Shown piece after piece: positions 20,201-30,854 of a DNA stretch of 64,000 nt (positions are counted from its first letter, which is position 1; each line of letters starts with the position of its first letter). The position numbers and the translations under genes were made by a program. The stretch covers positions 186,001 to 250,000 of the forward strand of contig JAPZLL010000044.1 in assembly GCA_036250225.1 (NCBI GenBank). The letters run 5' to 3'. This DNA is from Cercophora sp. LCS_1 (Eukaryota > Ascomycota > Sordariomycetes > Sordariales > Lasiosphaeriaceae). The notes under the pieces are model-generated. The model was not told the DNA's origin. It was given only the letters and a program-made list of their open reading frames with translations, and made no database searches.

Positions 20201-22133
20201 AACATCCACGGTGGGCGCAGATCTCCGTTTTCGAGCCTCTCGTCGACGATCTTCCCGCGGAGGATACCAGGTCGTTAGCCGGGGAATGCTCTCTCGACGA
20301 CATGAAACTTCGCAGCAACGTCACCATGCCGGAGGGCAAGTACTTTTCTGCGTCGTACTTTGACCCCTCCATCGTGCCGCCGTCGACGGAATTCTACATC
20401 ACAATCGTCAACTTGACGCCCTACCGGTTCCGATTCATCTCCTATTTCAAAACCAGGATGAAGGAATTCGAGTTTGGCACGGTCCCACCGGGCAAGGCCC
20501 TCCAGAACAAGGTCGAGTTCGGGGATTCCTCCAACGGCGAAGCAAACTTTGAAATCGAGGGCACCAAGAAAACGTTCAGCGTCCGATCGCTGATCCACAA
20601 CAAGGATCTCCATCCATTCAGGACCGTGTTTGACCTGACAGGCATGGGCCTGGGACAGCGCGAATATGCGAACCCCCGCGAGACATCGTCCATCACGCTC
20701 GTCATCTCGGGAAGCGAGCCGTTTGGCTACTTTAGCTCCCTCAACCTCCAACAGGGGAACTGGATGCGGTCCATCTACCCCGTCATACGGCAACGCGCGC
20801 TGCGCCACGTCGTCATGCCCGGGTCGCACGACGCCGGCATGAGCACCATCAGCTCCGTCTGGGCCGGTGGCGCCATCGCGGCCAACACGCAGAACCAGGG
20901 ACTCAACGTGCACGACCAACTCCGAGCCGGCTCCCGGTACTTTGACATGCGGATCGCCAATTTCGAGGACGCCGACAAACCCGACCCCCGCTTCTGGGCC
21001 GCCCACGTCTCTGATCCCTTTGACAGGTTTGTCAAGGGCGCGTTGGGCCAAACGCTGGAGTCCATGGTCCACGAGACGAACACGTTCATGGACGAGAACC
21101 CAGGCGAGGTCGTCATCTGGTGGATCCAATACATGGTCAACATCAAGACCTCCGCCAACGCCCGGTCGTGGGACCGCGAAACAATGGCTCGGTTCTTCAC
21201 CGAGCTGGAAAAGCTCAAGTACCGGTGCACCGGCCTGAAGGACGTCCATGTCCCGTTTGACACGCTGCCGATACGACGGTTCATGGACCAGAACAACGGC
21301 AGAGGATGCGTGCTCCTGCTTGTGGATCGAAAGGCAGAAGAAGAGCAGATGGACAGGACCGATTCCGGCATTTATCTGGCCGCCAACAACGTCAACAGGA
21401 GGGATCACTGGGCCGACGAGGAAACAACCGAGGCGCTGGCCCGGGAAGAGATTGATGCGATGAAGGAAACCCCCCGGGCTTTCAACAATACAGACGACAC
21501 GTTTTTCATCATGCAGTGGCTGTCCTCGCCCCATTGGGCGCAGTCTACCCTCTGGGGTCTCGACCGCTATGCCTTGTTCTCTGTCAACCCGGCCTTGTAC
21601 TTTAGCGGCTTCAACGCCATGTCCCCTGCCTCATTCCCGACAGTCATCATGCAGGACTACCTGGTGCGTGTCGCGTCTCCCCGCAAGAAAAACATGATCC
21701 CCTTTTCGCTGACGAAAACCGTTTGGCTGGTTACTAGGGTCTCCTCGCGTACGGATGGGAACGACCCATGACACGATGGCCCGATGATATCGGCGCCGAG
21801 CTGCAGGTCCTCGCGATTGCGCTCAACCTCTACATGGTCAGCTTGAACTGCCAGCTTGTCCAGGGGAGACACCCGTACAACAGGCCGCGACGATTAAAGG
21901 TGGTCGATGCCAATGCCACGGAATGGGACAAGGACGAAGACGAAGACTATGTCTACCCCGTCAAGCCGTTCCAGGGCATCATATACGCCAACGGCTCCGT
22001 GGATGATAACCCGCCACCCGGCTTTCATCTTGACAGGGTTGCCGTGTTTGAGGACGGGACTGTGTTTAGCAACGGTACTGTCCTCACTGAGGATCGGCCG
22101 AATCCGGAGTACAATGTGCTGTACGAGCCTTGA
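17297..22133 (+). pseudogene. Secreted GH55 beta-1,3-glucanase-like / PI-PLC-like fusion, disrupted
   Basis: Model join(17297..17782, 17836..18270, 18353..18434, 18489..18832, 18890..21663, 21738..22133); all five introns are regular and phase-consistent; about 1505 aa if intact. A signal peptide (MRPAYAWTLLGVFLG...SHALTG) precedes the first GH55 beta-helix half (KDWGADPTGRA, YFPPGTYLVS, GNQQFSATRMTFRGCKTA), then the second half (HLKNAGAKGDGITDDTAAV, VDSGTYILKDTV, AENVLSSSG). From about residue 1000 a short beta-rich domain leads to a PI-PLC X-type domain: RHVVMPGSHDAGMSTIS with the catalytic-type His, DQLRAGSRYFDMRI, AAHVSD (second His), NPGEVVIWW. GH55 enzymes cut beta-1,3-glucan. Two lesions: an in-frame TAG at 19325-19327, where CAG would fit, and a missing base in the G5 run at 19456-19460. 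Without sequencing errors, the product would stop before the second GH55 half. Confidence 0.72.
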
Positions 22134-23416
22134 GTGAGGGGACCTACCGTAGGTAGTTATCGAAAGTTTTTGTTGGAATGTTTCCTTTGTTTTCTGGATT
22201 ATGGTTGTTTTCCTGTTGGTCCCTCGGCCGGCGATTCACTTCTTCCGTTCGCAACAAGTCTTGACTAAAGGGCTTGTGAAGAAAATCTTTCCTGGCTTTC
22301 GCTTTTCCTCTTTCGGGACACTCGGTTATTGTCAGATATTCACAATTTGTTTGAATGGAAACCCGACAGCAACTTGGGTGTCCAACAAGGCGATAGCAAA
22401 AAACCTCGCAGCGGAGTCGGGGGTCTGTTCTCCTCTTGTGCTGTCATGTTGAAGACTTGATCTTGCGTCGCTCAAATCGGTTGCAGATAGGCTTATCCAA
22501 TCACAACCCTGTGGGATCTCTGGTACCGATCGTACTGGCCATCCCTCTGGGTGGTCAGCTGCCATCTCGATAACCCGGAGCCCTGGACGGGAGCACCCGT
22601 TGGTCGAGAAGCTGCCCGGCCGACCATCCATTTCATCAATCAGATAGCCGAGCGGTTCAAGAAGTCACTCTCGCGCTGGTTTTGCCCTTTTTGGATAGAT
22701 CGTCAGTCCAAATTCTGGCAAAGCCGTCAATCCTTGTTGCAAGCCCCGGAAATTCGGCCCCGACCAGAACCCCCTGGAAGGCCGTCTCTCAGGGCCGTTT
22801 TTTTCGGCTTACAGGGCGTTCAACTAGCCTTGTGGTTTCAACTAGCCTAGTCGTGATCCGAAGCCTATAATTGGCCAGTAGCTTAGACGCCTGGAACGGA
22901 TTGCCTCAGATACTCAAGGCACCAGGAGTATGGAGATTCATTACAAAAGGGGCTAGTTGTCTACACCGTGCGCGCTTGATGGCTACGTACTGTGCCGGAT
23001 GCAGCCCTCAAGATTACGACCCCGAGGCCTGCCTTATAACAGGCAGAAATAATTCCCCCCGGAGGGCCTTCAGCTCGTGTTGAGCGCGCGGCAAATGCGC
23101 ACAACAAACTCTTGTCAAGCAATGGTTGAATACGATGTTGCGGTTTGCTTTGCAATCGGCTAAATGGAGCAGACGCGACGAAGGTGTTGCGCGCAAGCTT
23201 GAAGGAAACCTTTGCATGATTTTTTCCCTTTTCCAAACTTGTCGCAGTGTCGCATGCAATGCAATATATTGCCGCTCCTTTCTTTTCTGTAATGTTGAAG
23301 CTCTCAACCCAACTCCACCGTCGGGGGCACCCGACGTCGTTCCCACATTCTCGACAGGGCTTCAATCCGCAGCCGTTTCAATCTCGAATACCCAGTTATC
23401 GTTGGGCTGAGAAGCC
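22134..23416. other. Intergenic with a degenerate repeat copy
   Basis: No supported gene. Contains repeat copy 1 (about 22416-22622), related to the one near 25308-25706. Confidence 0.55.
22416..22622. repeat. Degenerate dispersed repeat, copy 1
   Basis: The stretch from about 22500 (CTGTGGGATC, CCGATCGTACTGGCCATC, GGTCAGCTGCCATCTCGAT, CCCTGGACGGGAGCACCCGTT) recurs at about 25588-25706 with few differences. A flanking piece (GGGGGTCTGTTCTCCTCTTG) matches one at about 25310. In plus-strand translation both copies encode a hydrophobic segment (VGSLIPIVLAIALGGQ-like) ending at a stop, so the repeat could be the 3' end of a duplicated membrane-protein gene. Confidence 0.65.
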
Positions 23417-24386
23417 ATGGCCTCACTGACATTGTCAACCGTCCCTTCGTTGGCTTGGCCAGCCATGACCACCCCCTTTGTCCAACCGGCATCATGCTCA
23501 GACATTTTCACGACGACGTCCACAATCTGGCGGGAAGGTGGAAAGAACAACATCCTGCAAATTGTCGTATCCAACCCCTTTGACGAGCGCTTCACGGCGT
23601 GTCAACCATTCGGGTGGAAACTTGACACCGCCGCAACCACCACTTCAGAGGCTTTTTTCTTCAGTCCAGCCGTCTGTCCCAGTGGCTGGAAAGCCTACGA
23701 TCTGGTCCAATCGTTGAACACAAAGGGCGAGCCCACGAACAAGGGCTATTGCTGTGCGAGGTGAGAGCCACCCACTCAACCCTTAGTTCTGTCTCCAAGA
23801 GAAGTGCCGCCACTGACCATGATCTAGTGGATACGAATTTGACAAAATATTCCAGGGGCCGAGCATCTCCCTCTCGGGCGTCAACGATCCAGCATGCCGC
23901 AAGAATATCGCACCCACGATGACGATACCGCCGGGATCACCATCGCCAGGGACGCTCCAAACCCCACGGAGCGCAGTCCAGGTGCACATTGCGTACACGA
24001 TTGGATGGCGGGAAGCCGACGTCAAGACGCTTTCTCCATCACCCCTCGACCTCTCATGCAGGAGGGTGATTGCGTTCTGGGACCCGGCAAGCACAGACTA
24101 CCCCAAGTGTGAACGGCAGATAACAGAAGCCGACGCCGCACCGGGCAGAACAGCCGAATTCGTTGGGGTTTTCATCATCCTCCCTACTGGTATTGGTCTC
24201 TTGATTGTGGCAGCTCTTGTTACATGCTGTTACTACAGCGGGAAAGAACAGGGTGAGAAGGAGAGGAAGAGGCGGGCTGAATTGAATGCTGCTGGGAACG
24301 AGCTCGGGGTTCGAGTTCCGGATCGGCGTCCGGTTGTGGAGCCTGGGGCTCAGGCGCCGAGTTATTCCTGGGGGAACCGTCAGTAA
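23417..24386 (+). CDS. Single-span Cys-rich membrane protein, paralogue B
   Basis: Spliced model join(23417..23760, 23828..24386), about 300 aa. It is the intact paralogue of the minus-strand gene at 14356-15332. Ectodomain: MASLTLSTVPSLAWPAMTTP, PFVQPASCSDIFTTT, FTACQPFGWK, SPAVCPSGW, GYCCASGYEFD (rebuilt across the intron), VNDPACRKN, SPSPLDLSCRR, YPKCERQ. Then a membrane span (AEFVGVFIILPTGIGLLIVAALV) and a basic cytosolic tail (SGKEQGEKERKRRAELN...VPDRRPVVEPG). The intron has an ordinary GTGAGA donor and ATCTAG acceptor. Without an obvious N-terminal signal peptide the topology is set by the single span, with the conserved cysteines outside in the likeliest model. I do not know its function. 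The pair lies on either side of the GH55-PLC gene, suggesting an inverted duplication. Confidence 0.75.
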
Positions 24387-24622
24387 TGCAAGGTTGTGTG
24401 GACAGATGTGCGGTAGAAACGAGATTTGGTTGGAGAAATAATTGGTAATGGCAGTTGGGTGAGGTCCGCAGGTACAAGGAGAGAAAGCCCGTTTTTTTCT
24501 CTTTTTCCTGTTTTCCGAATCAAACATCTTGACAACTGATCTGGGGACTCATTAAAACACCGAAACTAGCCTCTAAAATCCCATCAATCTTCATGAATCG
24601 CACTTCAAAGTCTATGGCCACC

Positions 24623-25234
24623 TTAGGCATTTCCTTCTCGGTGATATGGACAATGCCCGTCGCATTCACCGACACACCAAGGAGGATATTCCCCTGAATA
24701 TCTTAGTTCACGATAGCCTTCATTCCACCGCCGCTCGTGCTGTTGCTCCCGTTGTGCATGGGCCGATGAGCGTGTCACCCCATGGTCGGCTCCGACCGGG
24801 GGGCTTCCTATTCTGTCTTCTATCGAGGGTGGAGGTTGGCCGGTGTAGTTGTACATGTATCTTGGAGGTTGAGTACTAGATGTCTCTGAAAGGGGCGGTG
24901 GGCTGCGGTAGGTCTGCGGAGGAGGAGGGTACGGCGGACCCGATGCCGAAGGGTGTGGCGGATAGCGTGACGACGAGTCCAACTGAGGCGGTAGCGGTTG
25001 ATAGTACACCATGTGGGTTGGCTGGGTGTGTGTTGAGCGGGCAGATGAAGGGCTGCTTGGATAGGGACTGTATTGGTACATGTCATGTCTGCCTCGAGGG
25101 CCAGAGGGGGCATCTCGAGGGCCGAATGGGGTTTGATAAGGTTGGTATCGCAATGGCCGTAGTTCAGGGCGGTTCGGTTGGCGGAGATAGGTGGGATACC
25201 GCTGTGGGAGAGCTCGCGGTCTTGGGGACAGCCG
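24623..25234 (-). CDS. Pro/Tyr-rich hypothetical protein, partial (last exon)
   Basis: An open stretch of 204 codons ending at 24623, preceded by a plausible CTCAG acceptor at 25235-25239. The product is very rich in Pro, Tyr, Ser, Gln and Arg (YQYSPYPSSPSS, YYQPLPPQLDSSSRY, SGPPYPPPPQTYRSPPP) and ends with a Cys/His-containing tail (WCVGECDGHCPYHREG). Such composition fits a disordered cytosolic tail. An upstream exon must carry the start codon, but I could not join one; the region upstream to 25700 holds repeat copy 2. It could belong to a membrane-protein gene whose first part has decayed. Confidence 0.45.
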   Translation of the reverse strand, partial: RLSPRPRALPQRYPTYLRQPNRPELRPLRYQPYQTPFGPRDAPSGPRGRHDMYQYSPYPSSPSSARSTHTQPTHMVYYQPLPPQLDSSSRYPPHPSASGPPYPPPPQTYRSPPPLSETSSTQPPRYMYNYTGQPPPSIEDRIGSPPVGADHGVTRSSAHAQREQQHERRWNEGYRELRYSGEYPPWCVGECDGHCPYHREGNA

Positions 25235-25307
25235 CTGAGGCGGGTTGAGAAGATGATCGAGGTTTTAGGGAACATCGAGATGTTGGGGCCTGGGCTGTCG
25301 CGGCTGA

Positions 25308-25706
25308 GCCGGGGGCCTGTTCTCCTCTTGGGCTGTCATTTTGAAAGTTGACCTTCTGTAACTCAACCGTTGGCACTGTCGTTGGCAGTTGGTAGTTGAG
25401 GAGGGGAAATTTGGGAGGAAGAAAGCAACGAAGGAAGGGAGTGGCTCCTCGTGCTGACATGGACTTTTCTATCGGCCGAGTCAGCGTGTGGGCCGGCAAT
25501 TCTGGGAGCATCGAGGGCGGCATGCTCGAGCCGAAGACGCCAGTGGCGTTTTCAAACTTTTATCGCGAAATGGGCTTATCTGAACTCTGTGGGATCCCTG
25601 ATACCGATCGTACTGGCCATCGCTCTGGGCGGTCAGCTGCCATCTCGATGACCCGAAGCCCTGGACGGGAGCACCCGTTAGTCGATAAGCTGCCCGACCA
25701 GTGTGG
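25308..25706. repeat. Degenerate dispersed repeat, copy 2
   Basis: Matches copy 1 at 22416-22622 in two blocks (about 25308-25343 and 25588-25706), separated here by about 240 bases of unrelated sequence. The two copies flank paralogue B and the Pro/Tyr-rich exon. Confidence 0.65.
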
Positions 25707-26405
25707 CACTCGATCTCGATAACCTCCGTCTTCGATCCACCAGGACGAGCCATTATATAGCCATGCAAAGCCAACCCCAACATCACTGCCCACGATCCGC
25801 ATTCATCGAAGTGTTGAGTGCTCCCTTGGTTGTTCCATCGAGCAGCCAGCCTGCGTCGCCTTGCCCAGTGAATGACCGAAATGCGCCTTGTTGAAAGCTC
25901 AATTACCGACTTTTCCTATTGGGATGCCGAAACGCCCCAAGCTTCTAACTCTGCCACCACCTCCGCCACCACGTCGTGGTCACCCTTGCCCTCAAGGAAT
26001 GTCGCGGTCGTCGGATGTCACGTGATGCGGGGCCGGCAGTTGTATGCCCCTGCATACGCCCCGGACCCGTATTTGAAGCCGCGCATGGGATACGAAGCTG
26101 GTGTGACGGAGCAATTCGACAGAAGGCAGACACGCATCGCGGCCTGGACTGCGTGTCGTTTTCGTGGGAGGAAAAAGTAAACGTCCAAAAGCAAATTGGC
26201 GGCGTTGGAAGCGTGATTGGCTGCCCGCACGGCCTCCTGAAACGCATGGGCTGCAGCGAGGCAGCCACCCAGTCCATGCCCCGTGCGCCTGCTGCGCATC
26301 TTTGCATCAAGAAACAAAATGACCTGACACCCGCTTGCCCTGCGGCCGCCTGGCTTTCCGTCAGTCTACTCTTTCAATTCCCTTTGTCAAAATTCATCAA
26401 GAGAA
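25707..26405. other. Intergenic
   Basis: Upstream region of the DUF7730-like gene. No supported coding region. Confidence 0.55.
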
Positions 26406-27574
26406 ATGGGCGTCAGAGCGATTTTCCAACGGCTGCGCGGCGCGCTGCGTCGCAAGATGGCGGGCGGAAAGCGAGCCAAGGGCACGAGCGCCGGATGCGA
26501 CGTCGCCGAAGCGCAGGCCGACGGGGCCATTCCGTCACTGCGAACCCACATTGTCCACCCCGGCCCGGAGCTGGTCCACGGCGACAACGGTACCGAGACC
26601 ATCACGCGCGCGCAGATGCAAGAGTCGGTCGACACCCAGGACGACTGTGCCTTCTTTCACAAGCTGCCCCTCGAGATCCGACGACAGATTTATCGCGAGG
26701 TCTGGCGCAGCTTCCTTGGGTCGGCGCTGCGGCTGCACATCTACACGGACGGCGCTGGCCGCGGCACGTTCCACCACACGCAGTGCCGACTTATCCCCGG
26801 CTCCCCGGTCCAGGATGACGTCCTCGAGCCATGGCCTTTTGACAGCAACACGGAGCACGCGCCGCCCATGTGGTTTTGGTTCGCGTGGATGATGCGACTG
26901 CACTGGGACAAGCACTGGGGATGCCAGAGCGCCATCATGGGCCGCTGGGATGGACGCACCGGATTGGCCACGGATCCCGAGAGCAGTCCTTTTCTTCCAG
27001 TGTTTCTGACATGCAAACAGATGCAAGTTTCCCGCCTCTATCAGCAACACAGCTAACCGCCAGCAGGTACTGGGAGGCCATCGATAACCTCTTCAACGTC
27101 GTCACGCCTGTCTTCACGTCGTCGGAAGACGTCCTTCGATTCTTCATCCAGAAACCACACCCTTTTCTCAGCAGTACCCGATCCCTGGAGTTTAGCTTCA
27201 CCAACGCCAACGACCATCTGTTCCTCACCCGGGTTCAACGGGAACAGCGAGCCAGCGCAAGGGGCGTCGTCCCGGCTTTGAACGGCGGCACTGCTCTGCA
27301 CCCATGCATCGGTCAACAGCTGTGGTCCGAGCTGGTGCGGGGCATCCAGACGACAATCCCTGGACTGCGGGACTTTGACATTACGATTGGAGGCAGGATG
27401 GCTCACGACAGCGCCCTGGAAATTTTTGGCCGCTGCCAAGCCGAGAATGACGAGTCTGGAGCAGCAGAACGAGACACCTGCCTGTGGACATTACCAGGGA
27501 GACTCAGCGTCCTATTCAAGTCACCAGACGAACAGCGCTACATCCAAGAAGGACCCTTGATGGTCCGCCAATAA
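26406..27574 (+). CDS. DUF7730-like / F-box-adjacent fungal protein
   Basis: Spliced model join(26406..27022, 27067..27574), 374 aa. The N-terminus is basic (MGVRAIFQRLRGALRRKMAGGKR). The core begins with FFHKLPLEIRRQIYREVW, the F-box-like opening common to fungal DUF7730 proteins, followed by LRLHIYTDGAGRG, PPMWFWFAWMMRLHWDKHWG, and LTCKQMYWEAIDNLFNVVTPVF. That last motif is restored only by using a GC-AG intron at 27023-27066 (GCAAGT donor, CTAAC branch, GCAG acceptor, 44 nt); no GT donor gives a frame-preserving join. The family's biochemical role is not known; F-box-like openings suggest a protein-binding adaptor role, which is inference. The single intron is shorter than most in this window. 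Confidence 0.7.
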
Positions 27575-27720
27575 CCGTTTCTTATTTCATTTGTTGGACT
27601 GTACGATAGGAGCTTCACGGCTTGACGCTGTCTTCTCTTCTCTCTTGTCATTACAACCTATTTGTCCCACTCAAACAGCTAGCATATATATACCCAATAC
27701 AACCCACCTTTATCTTCCCA

Positions 27721-28518
27721 CTAATCCAACTCCTCAAACTCCCCCGGCAACGCCCCCTCCTCAACCCAAGCCCTCACACCCCTCGCGAAAACCTCCGGCA
27801 TCTGCAAATCCCACGCATGCAACGCCTCCCTCACCACCACCGCCTTCCCAATCCCATTCGCCCTCCAAACCTCCCCCACCCTCCTCGTACTCCCCAGATC
27901 ATCCTGCTTCCCACCCGCCACACACAGACACCTCACACCCTGTATCTCACGAACCGTCTCCCACCCAATACCCAAAATACTCCCATAAACCTCCCTCACC
28001 ACCCCCCACCTCCTATTCCTTCTCATCTCAACCCGCAACTCCTCATGCCGCACCATCCCATTCCGCTTACACAACCACCAGTACACCCCATCCGGCAACG
28101 AATCCATAACCCACATGATCCCGTACGCGATCCACGGTCTGCGCGCGATGAAGGCGAATGCACCCTCAAAGGGCGCCGCACCTGTGACGAATAGTGACTG
28201 ACAAAGTTCGGGGTAGCGGTGCGCTAAGTCGAGGGCGACGAAACCGCCCATGGAGAGGCCGATTATGTGGGCTCTCCCGTTGTGTGCGTGCGTGCGGATG
28301 AGGGTGGCGATGGTGTTGGTTATGTGGGGGATGGTTGAGGGCGCGAGGTGGGAGGAGCGGGAATGCCCTGGGAGATCGGGGATGAGGAGGTGGTAGGTTG
28401 GTAAATGGGGGGTTACGTGGGCGTATTCGAGGTGGGACGAGAGGAGGCCGTGGAGGAGGAGGAGGGTTGTTGGGGCGGAGGGGTTTAGGGAGATGTGGAA
28501 TGGCTCTGAGCCTGCCAT
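27721..28518 (-). CDS. Alpha/beta hydrolase
   Basis: Single-exon frame of 265 codons from ATG 28518. The fold is recognised from LLLLHGLLSSHLEY (oxyanion loop after strand 3), LIPDLPGHSRSS, the nucleophile elbow GLSMGGFVALDLAHRYP, and the late VRCLCVAGGKQDDLG (acid) and EALHAWDLQMPEVF (catalytic His) segments. There is no signal peptide; the protein is probably cytosolic. The substrate cannot be named; it resembles the fungal esterase/lipase-like hydrolases with a short lid. The frame continues upstream of the ATG through a Ser/Thr/Asn-rich stretch, so a longer product cannot be excluded, but M at 28518 directly before the hydrolase core is preferred. The 3' UTR side abuts the DUF7730-like gene tail to tail. 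Confidence 0.85.
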   Translation of the reverse strand: MAGSEPFHISLNPSAPTTLLLLHGLLSSHLEYAHVTPHLPTYHLLIPDLPGHSRSSHLAPSTIPHITNTIATLIRTHAHNGRAHIIGLSMGGFVALDLAHRYPELCQSLFVTGAAPFEGAFAFIARRPWIAYGIMWVMDSLPDGVYWWLCKRNGMVRHEELRVEMRRNRRWGVVREVYGSILGIGWETVREIQGVRCLCVAGGKQDDLGSTRRVGEVWRANGIGKAVVVREALHAWDLQMPEVFARGVRAWVEEGALPGEFEELD

Positions 28519-28803
28519 CTTGAATGTGTATGGCGTCAAGATGTGGTGTTTTGTGAGGTTGTTGCTTGGAGTGTTGTTGGTGGAGGTGAGTTGTTGATGA
28601 GAGGAATGCTGGGTGGGTTGACCGTTTCTTATGCTTGGCGCGGTGTGATCACGTTCCGATGCCATGCCCGGATCTACCCGAACCGACTCGCATGGGTAGC
28701 TAGATTGGGAACGTGGCTTGGCGATGAAAAAAAAAAAAAAAGATGAAAAAAAAGCCTGGTTCATGACTTTGGAGTGCTAAGAAATGATGTGTTGTATTAG
28801 AAG

Positions 28804-30675
28804 TCATAGCTTTGTATGCTCCAAGATGGCTTCAAGCTCAGTTACAACGCCATTGTACATCTTTTCTCGGAAGGTTTCCTCGTCTAACCCCTGAGGGAGT
28901 CCACATCCGACACATCGCTCGATCACGGTTTTGTATGCTGGATTGATCAGCGCCACTTGTGTTTGCAGAAGCCTGTGTATCGTAATAGAATCTCTTATCA
29001 CTCCGAGTTCGTCCCCAGGGAATTCGACGCTTTCTTCGGGTTTGCGTAGGCTCTCGAGGGAAGAACCAAGAATAATCTCGAGGAGTAGGACTCCAAGGCT
29101 AAATAGCGTCTTCTTGTAGACCAAAGTCTCCTCAGCACTGTTGTTTGTGGTGCAGTTGCTCAGGGTCGGCCCTGGCATCTGCCTCTGAAGATACGCTTGT
29201 TGGTACCCCTGCCACGCACCTCCGCTGAAAAAGTGAACGTCCTTCTTGGTGAGCGGTTCAGGAAGCCACGGTGTCTTGTTCAGCTGGAGGACGGCAGAGG
29301 CTACTTCATACGCGAGGCAAACCTTCTCCTGCAGCCACAACAATGGTTGCAGCCCCTGTCTTTGGTTCAGCACATCGTCAAGGGTGATTATCGTCCAGTT
29401 ATTGCCGCTACTTGTGCTTGCTAGAGAACACACCCTGAAGTGGTGTGTCGAACACGTCGAATCGATCAGATGCCCATAGCAGTTGGGCCGTGTATTGGAA
29501 GTCTTCTTCAGCGTTGTGCAGATGTCGAGGGGGAGTGCAGTTGCTGGAGTTTCCGTCAAGGATCCTGGTTGGCTGACCAAGGTTGCGTCTGTATCTTGAC
29601 TGGATACTTGAAGGTGTTGGGTGACACTGGTCACCGAAACCTTGATGTCTTTGCGTGGCTTTTCCAACATGATTGATGACTTGGCCGATGTCATTAACAT
29701 CGTCCAACTGTGAGACTTGGCGAATGCCACCACCCTGGCTCGCTTAGGTCCTGTCGTCTGGGGAGAATAGCTCGGTGTTGCTGGTGAAGACTTGGCAATG
29801 ACCGCCGGGTGCCTCTGAATGTCGAGCTCGTCCCAAAGTTTCTTACTTTCGGGCACCGGATTATCCGACTCGAATGATATAGCCACCCGAAACCGCGTGT
29901 CGCTTAGGACCTTGTCTTCGTCTTCTTCGTACCCGATGTTCGCAAACGGTGACGACAGCCCTAAACTGACATCATGAGAATCGCCACACAGAACGCTAGC
30001 CCGTAGAGCGCGATATACGCTGGACGAGAGGTCCCGCAGCAAACCAATGACCCTGCCCCCTGATCGCTTGCGTCTCCCGGGTTCGAGGGCAACACTGAGC
30101 CGTGTCAGGGATTCGAGGTCGTTGACACACTTGGAGATAGTACCAAGAGCGTCTTGGTGGTCCTTCCTGTCGAGGCGGTACAGGAACTTCCTAAACTCTC
30201 GTGGCATCCGTCGTTTATCGACCCATTTGACCTGATGCAACCCTAATCAGTCACCGGCTTGGAATCATGGCGGGGAAAGCGTAGAACTCACATGTCCGTC
30301 ACGCGTCACATCGACACTGAGTTTCTCTTGGATAGTTCGAAGCGCTTCTTGAACCTCCATCACAGTCGTTTCAAAGGGCTCGTAAGAGTTCCAGAGCCGC
30401 CGGCGAATCCGCTTGTTCGTGTTTTCCGCTTGCCAGAGTGGCCCAAAGGGGTCTTGAAGCATCGGCTCAATGTCGTTTTGAGGGACGACGTCGCTGAGAA
30501 GCTGTTCGCAGACGTTGTAAAACCTTGATCGCTCAGTCGTGAGCTGGCGATTGATGCTCCTGAGCTCTGAGGCGACTTTGCCCCAGTCCTTCATGAAGCC
30601 GATATAGGCCTTGACTGCCTCGATGACAAGGGGAAGCGTCCCCAGGACCACTCCGGCCACCTCAAATCCGGACAT
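28804..30675 (-). CDS. DUF7580-like protein with cell-death-type N-terminal domain
   Basis: Spliced model complement(join(28804..30231, 30292..30675)), 603 aa; the 60 nt intron (GTGAGT donor, GCATCAG acceptor) rebuilds GHVKWVDKRRM. The N-terminus MSGFEVAGVVLGTLPLVIEAVKAY with a following helical bundle (ELRSINRQLTTERSRF) is typical of fungal proteins linked to NLR-type and heterokaryon-incompatibility systems. The C-terminal region carries LWLQEKVCLAYEVASAVLQLNKTPWLPEPLTKKDVHFF, then LFSLGVLLLEIILG and a Cys-containing tail (VIERCVGCGLPQG); this is the pattern of DUF7580, which looks like a degenerate kinase lobe. I infer a role in regulated cell death or self/non-self recognition; this is by family association, not shown by the sequence. 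It is head to head with the zinc finger-MIT gene, 179 bases apart. Confidence 0.7.
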
Positions 30676-30854
30676 GGCTGAGGAGGCTGCGTTGTCAGTC
30701 ACGGCTGTTCGCTGTGTTTTGGGAAGGAGCGCCTGGCAAGCCTGGCGCAATCACGATACATACGACCCCGCTTCTGGATGCCCAACCCCTTTTACCCCTC
30801 CTGCAGCCTGCTGCATCACGCGTCGAGTTGCGATGTCAAATATCATCAACAGCC
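30676..30854. promoter_or_regulatory. Short shared upstream region of a head-to-head gene pair
   Basis: 179 bases separate the start codons of the DUF7580-like gene (minus) and the zinc finger-MIT gene (plus), so their promoters must overlap. No specific site is called. Confidence 0.5.

Noticed and set aside
20275..21534. A 419-codon open frame on the minus strand.
   Set aside because: Overlaps the GH55-PLC exon in antisense; its composition mirrors the coding strand and no domain is recognised.
27591..28194. Pro/Ser/Thr-rich plus-strand frames.
   Set aside because: Antisense to the alpha/beta hydrolase; composition follows from its codon bias.
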